From Inquilinus sp. KBS0705 (GTDB lineage Bacteria; Bacteroidota; Bacteroidia; Sphingobacteriales; Sphingobacteriaceae), in assembly GCA_005938025.2 (NCBI GenBank), contig VCCI02000001.1, positions 868,001 through 932,000 of the forward strand: a DNA stretch of 64,000 nucleotides. Reading direction: 5' to 3'. The notes under the pieces are model-generated. The model saw only the letters and a program-made list of their open reading frames with translations, made no database searches and was not told the DNA's origin. Below, piece by piece: positions 10,023 through 17,280 of the stretch. Position 1 is the first letter of the stretch, and each line of letters starts with the position of its first letter. The position numbers and the translations under genes were made by a program.

Positions 10023-10046
10023 AGAGACACGAAGTATCGTGCCTCT
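10023..10046. repeat. hairpin, third of three, GAGACACGA type
   Basis: AGAG-a-CACGA pairs with TCGTG-c-CTCT around the loop AGTA, a 9-bp stem with one internal mismatch. It sits 25 bases from the 3' end of the convergent di-heme oxidoreductase gene. The flanking word (A)GAGAC...CCTCTAC resembles short palindromic repeats common between genes in several Bacteroidota. Confidence 0.6.
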
Positions 10047-10070
10047 ACGGTGGAATGTATGCTATATGCT

Positions 10071-11462
10071 TTACAATGAACCTAAAAATGCTATTAGCGC
10101 ATCGCGGTCGTTTTTAGATAGGGCAACAACCTTATTTTTGGCGCTTAACGCTTCGCCGCCATGCCATAATATAGCTTCCATAAGGTTGCGCGCGCGGCCG
10201 TCATGTAAAAAGTTGGTATGCCCGTTAACCTTTTGGGTAAGGCCTATACCCCAAAGCGGCGCGGTGCGCCATTCGGTTCCACCGGCATCAAAATCGGGGC
10301 GGTTATCTGCAAGGCCCGGGCCCATATCGTGCAGCAACAGATCGGTATAAGGGTGTATCAGCTGATTGCTTAGTTGCGGCATGCTTACATTTACCGCGGT
10401 GCGTACATCTGCATTATGGCATTTTACACAGCCTATAGCCGTAAATAATGCTTTGCCCTGCTGTATGTTGGCATTGGTAACATTACGGCGTACGGGTACC
10501 GCCAACGTGCGCACATAAAACTCCACACTATGTAGCAAACTGTCGCTCAATTCGTATTTGTAACCGGGGGCACTGTCAAATTGCGTTTGTCCGTCGCTGC
10601 TTTCCTTCGGAAACAGCGATGAGGTAATACCAATATCGCCGTTGTAGGCCGCGGCTACCTGTTGCAGCAGGCTAGGCTGGTTTGCTTTCCAGCCAAAGCG
10701 GCCCAATACCTTTTGCTGTTTTAATACATCCCACACGTAGTTTGCTTTGCCGCTAATGCCGTCGCCGTCTTTATCATCAGGGTCGGCTTTGGCTAAAATG
10801 TCGGTATCATTTATCGCTCCAAGCAGGCCCAGGCCAAAAACAGGCGCGGCCACACGGGGCGATAACAGCACATTACCCGGCATGGCTGCATACAGGGCGG
10901 TAAAGGTATAGGTAGGTTTTCTTAATTGATAGGTAGTGCCATCGGCAAAGCTATAGGTTTGGTTATCATAAGTGATCAATACATCGCCTTCGCGGGTTTT
11001 GCCCAATAAAGCACGGGTTTGCAACTGGTCGCCATAGTTAGGCACCGGTACAGGGTTGCCATGTTCGCCTTTGCCGGGTATACTTATACGGAAAAGCATA
11101 TTAGCAGCCGATTCGCCAAAGCCCGGTACTTTACCCCGCCCATCGGCCACGTGGCACGAGCTGCAGGCAACATTGTTAAATATAGGCCCAAGCCCGGGGT
11201 TAACCGGTGCGGGTGCCGATACAAATGTGGCACCAAATTGCCCGTCGCCAATTTCGTGTACGCGCAGTAAATTTGCGGGTAATGATGTAAACGCATGAGA
11301 AAAAGCACCGCTGCCTTCATCAAAAGCCGTTTCGGTACCACCGCTCAGCCATTCGCTGTCGGGGTTTTGTACAGGGTTTAAGCCATCCGTTTTTCTGCAG
11401 GCAAAAATAAATATTGTAAGCGCCGAAAATATAGCAAGTATGGCCCGGGTAGTTTTCCTCAT
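10071..11462 (-). CDS. di-heme oxidoreductase family lipoprotein (DHOR type)
   Basis: A 463-residue periplasmic c-type cytochrome of the di-heme oxidoreductase family, often labelled thiol oxidoreductase. It has a lipoprotein signal peptide with the cysteine at residue 22 (FIFAC). Two haem-binding motifs are visible: CSSCH at 100-104 and CVKCH at 345-349. A calcium-site-like acidic loop (DPDDKDGDGISG) is at about 228-239. It is the last gene of a four-gene minus-strand operon (porin, Rieske, imelysin, di-heme). Imelysin plus di-heme pairs are known from iron-regulated loci of proteobacteria, so a role in metal-linked redox chemistry in the envelope is likely. The exact reaction is unknown. 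Confidence 0.9.
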   Translation of the reverse strand: MRKTTRAILAIFSALTIFIFACRKTDGLNPVQNPDSEWLSGGTETAFDEGSGAFSHAFTSLPANLLRVHEIGDGQFGATFVSAPAPVNPGLGPIFNNVACSSCHVADGRGKVPGFGESAANMLFRISIPGKGEHGNPVPVPNYGDQLQTRALLGKTREGDVLITYDNQTYSFADGTTYQLRKPTYTFTALYAAMPGNVLLSPRVAAPVFGLGLLGAINDTDILAKADPDDKDGDGISGKANYVWDVLKQQKVLGRFGWKANQPSLLQQVAAAYNGDIGITSSLFPKESSDGQTQFDSAPGYKYELSDSLLHSVEFYVRTLAVPVRRNVTNANIQQGKALFTAIGCVKCHNADVRTAVNVSMPQLSNQLIHPYTDLLLHDMGPGLADNRPDFDAGGTEWRTAPLWGIGLTQKVNGHTNFLHDGRARNLMEAILWHGGEALSAKNKVVALSKNDRDALIAFLGSL

Positions 11463-11479
11463 GTGTTTTATAGCAGGTA

Positions 11480-12544
11480 TTATTTTACGTACTGTTTTAC
11501 AAACGGCGTTAACTTGTCGTTTAAAACTGTAGCCAACTCGTTTATTTTATTCATGGCGTTTTGCACCTTAGGCTGTTCAGATACAATGGCCTCGCCAAAG
11601 GGCTTTGTTATGGCTTGTAGTGATGCAACAGCAGCTGCGTGTTTACTTTTAATTTCGGCATCAAGCGATAAGTTGTTTTTGCGTACAAGGTCTTCCAAAC
11701 CTGCGCCATCAACATTTAGCTTACCCTGGTAAATTTCTAAAATGCCGTTAATGTTATTAGTGAAGTCGGTGATAGAGTTTTTTGAGAATGGGCTTTCTTC
11801 TAATTTCGGGTCTTGCGCATCAAAGGGTTCTTTTATTTTTGAATCGGCTACCTCGCCGCAAATACCGGCCATGGCATCAACAATTTGTAAATAGGCAGCT
11901 TGTTGGGTAGTAAACTCGGTAGATCCGGTGCCGGCAGTAGCCAGTTGGGTTTTATAGCCACCGCTTGTCCAGGTATCTCTAACGTTTTTGCTCAGTTTAA
12001 CCAGGTTGTTGGTTAAGGCAAGTAAGTATTCTTTTTCGCGTGCTGTAAATTGCGCAGCTGTTTTGCTGCCGGTTTTACCCCACAAAACATACTCGATAGG
12101 ATGGAAGCCTTTTAAGGCATCGTCAAGGCCATCAATATAAGTATCGGTTAAAGCATCCTTATTGGCTAATATAGCATCAAGGGCATTAAAATCAACCGGC
12201 CAGGTATCAATACGCGGGTCGATATTATCTGATTCTACAGGGCCGAACAACCATGCTTCAGATTGTTCCCAGGTGGTGCGTATATCTTTCCATTTAGTTC
12301 GTGCAATGGTTAGGTTAGCATCGGTGGTAGTAGCATTTAAAGTAGTGACTGCTGTTAACAGCTCCTGCGTTTTAGCGTACATGTCTTCGTACGATTGTGT
12401 ACAAACATTTGCAGATACGTTAACCAATATATCTGCTTTCAGCGTATCGGTTTCTGTATTTGCCGGTTCGCTTTTTTTGCATGACAGCGCTAAAAAGGTA
12501 AGCGGCAATGCCAATATAATTGCTTTAGTGAATGGTGTTTTCAT
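11480..12544 (-). CDS. imelysin family (peptidase M75 / EfeO-like) lipoprotein
   Basis: A 354-residue lipoprotein (lipobox LALSC, cysteine 22) of the imelysin family, a four-helix-bundle group linked to iron uptake and related to the M75 domain of EfeO. The signature GxHxxE is present as GFHPIE at residues 146-151, followed by YVLWG. No EfeU or EfeB partner is nearby. The start lies 6 bases after the Rieske stop, and the di-heme gene starts 17 bases downstream, so the genes are co-transcribed. Most imelysins are not proven peptidases; binding of a metal ion or metal complex is the better inference. Confidence 0.92.
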   Translation of the reverse strand: MKTPFTKAIILALPLTFLALSCKKSEPANTETDTLKADILVNVSANVCTQSYEDMYAKTQELLTAVTTLNATTTDANLTIARTKWKDIRTTWEQSEAWLFGPVESDNIDPRIDTWPVDFNALDAILANKDALTDTYIDGLDDALKGFHPIEYVLWGKTGSKTAAQFTAREKEYLLALTNNLVKLSKNVRDTWTSGGYKTQLATAGTGSTEFTTQQAAYLQIVDAMAGICGEVADSKIKEPFDAQDPKLEESPFSKNSITDFTNNINGILEIYQGKLNVDGAGLEDLVRKNNLSLDAEIKSKHAAAVASLQAITKPFGEAIVSEQPKVQNAMNKINELATVLNDKLTPFVKQYVK

Positions 12545-12550
12545 AGGGTA

Positions 12551-12973
12551 TTAGCTTAGATGAATGATAACTTTATTATTTATTACTTCGGTAGGATAGG
12601 TTTTCAAGGGGCGTAGCGCAGGCTCCTTTTGTACTTTGCCGTCCAGGTCAAACACGCTGCCATGCGATGTACAGTAAATTTTGTTAGCCGTAGGGGTAAG
12701 GCCCACACCTTCGTGGGTACACCTTAATAAAAGCGCTTTATAGGTTTCGCCATTTTTGATCAGCAGAATATCGTTTTCCAGTTGTTTGGTACGCACCACC
12801 AGCATGTTGCCTTTACCTGCAATAAAGCTATCGGTACCCACCTGTAAATCGGTTGTTCCGGTGGCGTTAACAAGCGGCATAGGTGTGGCGCAGCCTTCAA
12901 GCAATGTTGCTCCCGAGGCTACCAACAAACATGCCGCGCACCCCGATCTGATAAATTCTCTTCTGCTGGTCAT
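12551..12973 (-). CDS. Tat-exported Rieske [2Fe-2S] lipoprotein
   Basis: A 140-residue small Rieske protein. The N-terminus has a twin-arginine motif (SRREFI, residues 3-8), a hydrophobic core and a lipobox-like LLEGC with cysteine 28, so export folded by Tat with lipid anchoring is likely. The cluster ligands are C85 and H87 (CTH) and C101 and H104 (CTSH). The protein lacks the cytochrome b and QcrA context of respiratory complexes; it lies between a porin and an imelysin gene. It may pass electrons to or from the di-heme protein encoded two genes later; that link is inferred only from the operon. Confidence 0.9.
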   Translation of the reverse strand: MTSRREFIRSGCAACLLVASGATLLEGCATPMPLVNATGTTDLQVGTDSFIAGKGNMLVVRTKQLENDILLIKNGETYKALLLRCTHEGVGLTPTANKIYCTSHGSVFDLDGKVQKEPALRPLKTYPTEVINNKVIIHLS

Positions 12974-12983
12974 TGTAGTAGTA

Positions 12984-14219
12984 TTAAAAGTTATAGGCTA
13001 TACCTAAATTAACAAAGCCGTTGTTTTTAAAATAGGGTACTTGTTGAGGGAAAGGCGTTACAATAAGCGCCTGGTTAAATTCGCCGGTAACCCTGCGCAC
13101 ATAATCGCCTTTAATAGCAATGCCACGTATAGGCTTATAGGTAAAACCACCCACAAAATATTGCTTTTTATTAGCATCGTTTTTTAAGCCGTTATCGGGT
13201 ATTTTGGCGCTCAGGTCAAGGTATTCGTACCGGCCAAATACGATGAATGATTTTTCATTGTGATATTTGTTAAACAGCAGGTCGTAACCCAGTTCGGCAT
13301 AGCCGCCATACATGGTTTCGGGCGTGTTGTTAGCAAAAGCGCGGTTAATGGCATCGGCATTTTTAATGTTTACCACGGTAGCTATAGCCCTAAACGTAAT
13401 GCCCGAATTAGAGTATTGCGCATTTACCTCGCCAAGCGATACCGGGTTGCCAAACGGCCCCGAATTAAGCTGCAAACTATCGGCTACGCGTTGTTCCTTA
13501 GCAGTTGACCCGCCGATATAACCCGATGCCTGTAACCTGAAATTACTAATGTAGTACAATAATGACCCGCTTAAGCCAAGGTTAAGGCCGTTGCTGGCCT
13601 GGCCTAATTGCCTGCCGCCTGCAATACCGTCGGCACTGCTAAACCCTTCGGAATTTAAACCGTTGGTTAGGGCCAGGCTATAATTTAAACCCGGTATATT
13701 TTTAATTTGCCCGTATAAGCCAACGCCGACTTCGCGCCAGGTAGATGGGATGATCTGCTCCTCTAAAAACGGACGATCGACACCATTAAACGTGGTAGGC
13801 AGGTGGTTTTCGTTGATGTAGCCTATACGTGGTATAAATAAACCCGCTACTAAATAGGTGGTTGGGTTAAGGTTAAATTTAAGGAAGGCTTGCTCCATAG
13901 ATATGCCGCCCTTACCTGCAACACCTTCACCAGCCGATGACACCAGGGCATCTTCTACCTCAAGCTCGGTAAATAACGAAATCTTATTACTGAATTTATG
14001 GCCCAGGAATAAAACTACGCGCTTAAGGTTGGCTTCGGCGCTTTTTCTTTTGGTATCAATACTGTATTTAGCCTCGCCATAGCCCGATATAACGGTTGCT
14101 TGTTGTTTATATATTAAACCGGCTGCCAGTGAATCTTCCTGGGTTAAAACTTGTGCGCTTGCTTTGGTTAAACCAACCGCGAATAGTAAAAGGAGTAGCG
14201 TAAATCTTTTCAATTGCAT
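12984..14219 (-). CDS. outer-membrane porin-like beta-barrel protein
   Basis: A 411-residue protein with a Sec signal peptide (residues 1-22, ending KASAQ) and alternating amphipathic strands to a terminal phenylalanine (LGIAYNF), the usual signature of an outer-membrane barrel. It resembles the phosphate-selective-porin-like proteins of Bacteroidota, with segments such as KRVVLFLGHKFSNKISLFTE and MEQAFLKFNLNPTTYLVAGL. It is the first gene of the operon, 10 bases before the Rieske gene, with a -7-like box upstream. Its place suggests it supplies the substrate, perhaps a metal complex, to the periplasmic lipoproteins that follow. It carries no TonB plug, so transport would be passive. Confidence 0.85.
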   Translation of the reverse strand: MQLKRFTLLLLLFAVGLTKASAQVLTQEDSLAAGLIYKQQATVISGYGEAKYSIDTKRKSAEANLKRVVLFLGHKFSNKISLFTELEVEDALVSSAGEGVAGKGGISMEQAFLKFNLNPTTYLVAGLFIPRIGYINENHLPTTFNGVDRPFLEEQIIPSTWREVGVGLYGQIKNIPGLNYSLALTNGLNSEGFSSADGIAGGRQLGQASNGLNLGLSGSLLYYISNFRLQASGYIGGSTAKEQRVADSLQLNSGPFGNPVSLGEVNAQYSNSGITFRAIATVVNIKNADAINRAFANNTPETMYGGYAELGYDLLFNKYHNEKSFIVFGRYEYLDLSAKIPDNGLKNDANKKQYFVGGFTYKPIRGIAIKGDYVRRVTGEFNQALIVTPFPQQVPYFKNNGFVNLGIAYNF

Positions 14220-14236
14220 AAGGGGTTTTATCGCCT

Positions 14237-14244
14237 CAAAGTTA
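14237..14244 (-). promoter_or_regulatory. candidate -7 box for the porin-Rieske-imelysin-diheme operon
   Basis: TAACTTTG on the minus strand is an exact match to TAnnTTTG, 17 bases before the porin ATG. The -33 position is only T/A-rich, without a clear TTG, so support is partial. I see no Fur-box-like palindrome overlapping it. Confidence 0.4.
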
Positions 14245-14611
14245 TTATTATTTAGATTAAGTATAAATAAAAATAAAAAAATAATTACTTAATTTATGTT
14301 GACAACGATGGTTGGTTATATCACTCTGTAGGCATTGTTTATTTAAACGCTTTTTTTATTGAAATTAAATGTTATATTATTAAGTGTGAGGAAACGAAAA
14401 AAAACGAAAAATTTACAGCAACACAAACAAAAAAGTAGAACAATTTTATAGCTAAATGGACAAAGGTTTTAGCCCCTGCGTGCTGAAAAGCCATTTTTTA
14501 ACACAAAAACCACCCTGGCAAACATCATCAACAAAAACAAAATATTTTTGGTCAATTAAAAAGGAAATGGTGATGCCTGCTGCCGCTTATTTTTAAGTAA
14601 GTATATTCGCA

Positions 14612-14619
14612 TAATTTTG
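14612..14619 (+). promoter_or_regulatory. candidate -7 box for the GT2 gene at 14636
   Basis: TAATTTTG matches TAnnTTTG exactly and ends 16 bases before the ATG. A T-rich triplet lies 19 bases upstream in place of the -33 TTG. Confidence 0.4.
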
Positions 14620-14635
14620 AACATTGTAAATATTA

Positions 14636-15505
14636 ATGGCATCAACGCTTATAAAAAACATAGCTGTATTAGCTTGCTCGTATAATCGCTTACATAAAAC
14701 CACCGCATTTTTAGAAAGTCTAACCAGGCAGTATATCCCTGATGGGTATGCATTAAGCGTTTACTTGCTGGACGACCAGTCTACCGATGGCACAGCGGAC
14801 TATGTAAAGGCCAACTTTCCAGGTGTGCACCTTATAGAAGGCTCCGGGTCGTTGTTTTGGGCAGGCGGCATGCACCTGCTATGGAAGACCGTAATAGCAG
14901 AAAGTGAACACTACGATTTTTACCTATTAATGAATGATGATGTAAAGTTGTATAATAACGCCATAGCTAACCTACTCGATTCGTACCAGCTATCAAAAAA
15001 CCCCGAAAATATAATTGTTGGCAGCGTTCAACATCCCGAAACTTTGGAACATACATACGGGGGGCGTAAATTGGTTAGCAAATATTCTGTTATTGCAAAC
15101 CCGGTTGTACCCGGCGTTAACGAGTTAAAAGAATGTGAAATGGGAAATGCTAATATTATGCTGGTTGATAAGGCTACCGTAGATAAAATTGGCATATTAT
15201 CTGATCAATACATCCATAGCTTTGCTGATTATGACTATACTTTAAACGCAGTAAGGCAAGGTATAAAGGTTTGGGTAGCGCCTGGGTATTATGGCAGCTG
15301 CGAAAACGACCATGGCCACCCATGGCTGACGGGCGCAACGCTTAGACAACGTATAAAGTTTTTATACAGCCCTAAGGGGTTAGAGTACAAAAGCTTTTTG
15401 CGATACAGTTGGAAAAATTTTCCTATTAATATGCCCGCTGAGATATTTAAGATGTGGTTAAAAACACTTTTACCTATAGTTTACGACAAGTTTAAAAAGC
15501 CTTAA
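14636..15505 (+). CDS. glycosyltransferase family 2
   Basis: A 289-residue GT-A fold enzyme. The nucleotide-sugar site is visible as LLDDQSTDGT (residues 44-53) and the metal-binding acidic motif as MNDDVKLY (99-106). The WAGGMH segment (75-80) and the later FADYDYTLNAVRQG are typical of rhamnosyltransferase-like GT2 proteins. No membrane helix is evident. Its last four bases overlap the end of the convergent WcaJ-type gene. The two probably serve the same surface polysaccharide, but only these two genes are here, not a full cluster. The acceptor and sugar are unknown. Confidence 0.9.
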   Translation: MASTLIKNIAVLACSYNRLHKTTAFLESLTRQYIPDGYALSVYLLDDQSTDGTADYVKANFPGVHLIEGSGSLFWAGGMHLLWKTVIAESEHYDFYLLMNDDVKLYNNAIANLLDSYQLSKNPENIIVGSVQHPETLEHTYGGRKLVSKYSVIANPVVPGVNELKECEMGNANIMLVDKATVDKIGILSDQYIHSFADYDYTLNAVRQGIKVWVAPGYYGSCENDHGHPWLTGATLRQRIKFLYSPKGLEYKSFLRYSWKNFPINMPAEIFKMWLKTLLPIVYDKFKKP

Positions 15506-16905
15506 TAAGCGTTCTTTTCGCCGCGCACCGCATTCCATAAGGTGAGGAATATGATTTTCATATCAAAAAGGAACGACCAATTTTCTAAATACCAAACATC
15601 AGCCTCTACGCGCGAAAGCATCTCTTTGGTGGTTTTAGTTTCTCCCCTAAAACCTTGTATTTGCGCCCAGCCGGTTATACCTGGTTTAAGGAAATGCCTT
15701 ACCAAATACTGATCAATTAATGCAGAGTATTGTTTAGTGTGGTTTAACATGTGCGGGCGTGGGCCAACAACCGACATATTACCCATTAGCACATTAAAAA
15801 ACTGAGGCAGTTCATCTATGCTTGTTTTGCGCATAAACTTGCCTATGGGTGTTATACGGTCATCATTACGCGTGGCTTGCTTATGGTCCGAATCGTTATT
15901 TAACCGCATACTTCTGAATTTGTAGCAAAAAAATTCCTCATTATCGCGGCCCGATCGCAGCTGGACAAAAAACACCGGCCCCCTTGATTGCAGCTTAATA
16001 ATTATAGCCAGTATAGGGAACAACCAAATAAATACAAAGCATATAATTAATAGCGAAAATACAATATCAAAAAGGCGCTTTATTAAGCGGTTAAGCATAT
16101 TCTCTAAAGGTTCGGGCCGTACAGATAGCACCGGAATATGGCCAAAGCTTTGAAATAGTATTTGTTTTACACCAAAATCATAATAATTAGGAATGTATTT
16201 AAAGCGGATAAGGTTTTTATCGGCATCCATCATTAATTGTTTAATGGTAGATGATTCGGAACTTGGGAGTGTGCAAAATATCTCGTCAATATTGTTTTCA
16301 ATCACGTAGTCGATACATCCCTCTATATTGCCCAGGTATAAATTCTGATCGATAACAGAGCGGGGTTGGTCGTCAAAAAAGCCAATTAATTCGTAACCGT
16401 TGCTACGGTCAGATTTGAAGTAAGTATGCAGTTCGTTTGCTAATCGTCCGCCACCTATTACAATAGCCCGCCTTGAATCTATCAGGAATTTCCTGTTCAT
16501 GCGGCGGATGCTCAGGAAGATGAGTTTCCATAAAACCAGCAATAAACCAAACAAACCAAGCGAGTAGTAAAAGAATTTATGTGTTACATGATAGGTGCTG
16601 GTGTCTAACAACAATATCATGGTAACATATATAAAGCCTACAAACAATAAATAATTATTGATAATAACCCGGTAGGTTTTTATAGAGTCACGGTTTAGTA
16701 CGTTACGATAAAGGCCGGTTATGTTTGAACCAAGCAGCCAAAAAAGGTTACATATCAGCGCTATCAGGATGTAATTCCTGTTATTTATCCAAAGTGTATG
16801 CGTGGTATCCTGTATAATATAGGATACTATCATGCTTAAATTTAGGATGCTATAATCGATCATTTGGTTTGCACCTTTGATGATAGTAGCGTATCTGTGG
16901 GTCAT
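15502..16905 (-). CDS. undecaprenyl-phosphate sugar phosphotransferase, WcaJ/CpsE type
   Basis: A 467-residue polyisoprenyl-phosphate hexose-1-phosphate transferase that would start a surface polysaccharide repeat unit on the lipid carrier. The N-terminus has about four membrane helices (residues 10-125), then a CoA_binding_3-like Rossmann domain (RAIVIGGGRLANELHTYF, near 146-163), a fifth membrane segment (about 278-305) and the bacterial sugar transferase domain. Family motifs are intact: FCYKFRSM, DELPQFFNVLMGNMSVVGPRP and KPGITGWAQI. The length and layout match WcaJ. The sugar is probably glucose or galactose; sequence alone does not decide. It overlaps the GT2 gene tail-to-tail by four bases. 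Confidence 0.93.
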   Translation of the reverse strand: MTHRYATIIKGANQMIDYSILNLSMIVSYIIQDTTHTLWINNRNYILIALICNLFWLLGSNITGLYRNVLNRDSIKTYRVIINNYLLFVGFIYVTMILLLDTSTYHVTHKFFYYSLGLFGLLLVLWKLIFLSIRRMNRKFLIDSRRAIVIGGGRLANELHTYFKSDRSNGYELIGFFDDQPRSVIDQNLYLGNIEGCIDYVIENNIDEIFCTLPSSESSTIKQLMMDADKNLIRFKYIPNYYDFGVKQILFQSFGHIPVLSVRPEPLENMLNRLIKRLFDIVFSLLIICFVFIWLFPILAIIIKLQSRGPVFFVQLRSGRDNEEFFCYKFRSMRLNNDSDHKQATRNDDRITPIGKFMRKTSIDELPQFFNVLMGNMSVVGPRPHMLNHTKQYSALIDQYLVRHFLKPGITGWAQIQGFRGETKTTKEMLSRVEADVWYLENWSFLFDMKIIFLTLWNAVRGEKNAY

Positions 16906-17280
16906 GTAAAGTTTTTTCTATTAATTGAATTTAAAGGTGATTGCATATCCAAATGGCTATAAGCAATTTGGCAACTAAATCTAAATTATACCATCAAAAA
17001 TAAATAATAATAACCGCTTTTTAGGGATATTTGTAATTATTGTTTTCTTAAGGGTTGATATTAATATATGTAGTTGAATTACTGTCGTACAAAGTAATAG
17101 AGAGGTTAAACTGTAACAAATTAATAATCAATAGTTACAAGCGTTAACTGCATCAAAATTAGTTATTACTGATCAAAATGTCTTAATAAAGGTCGCCTGT
17201 ATTGGTTGTAGGGCTTTGTTTTACTCATATCTGCACATTAATTTGCAAATTTGCATAACACACTATCCCGTATAACATTA
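16906..17280. other. 375-base divergent intergenic region
   Basis: AT-rich stretch between the WcaJ-type gene and the BatA-type gene. It holds a 12-base perfect palindrome (listed separately) close to the BatA start. An in-frame TTG at 17251 could lengthen BatA, but I reject it. I saw no other ORF, terminator or longer repeat. Confidence 0.55.
17244..17255. promoter_or_regulatory. 12-base palindrome TGCAAATTTGCA upstream of BatA
   Basis: A perfect palindrome ends 25 bases before the preferred BatA ATG at 17281. It might be an operator or overlap a -7 box (TTAATTTG, one mismatch, ends at 17245), but short AT-rich palindromes arise by chance. Confidence 0.25.

Larger units (their letters stand above)
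14220..14635. other. 416-base divergent intergenic region
   Basis: This AT-rich stretch separates the minus-strand porin operon from a plus-strand glycosyltransferase. Apart from the -7-like boxes listed separately at each end, I see no open frame, no strong hairpin and no clear repeat. Confidence 0.6.

Noticed and set aside
17251..17280. Longer start (TTG at 17251) for the BatA-type gene
   Set aside because: The added residues HNTLSRITL have no match to the BatA N-terminus, and the ATG at 17281 gives the standard opening helix.
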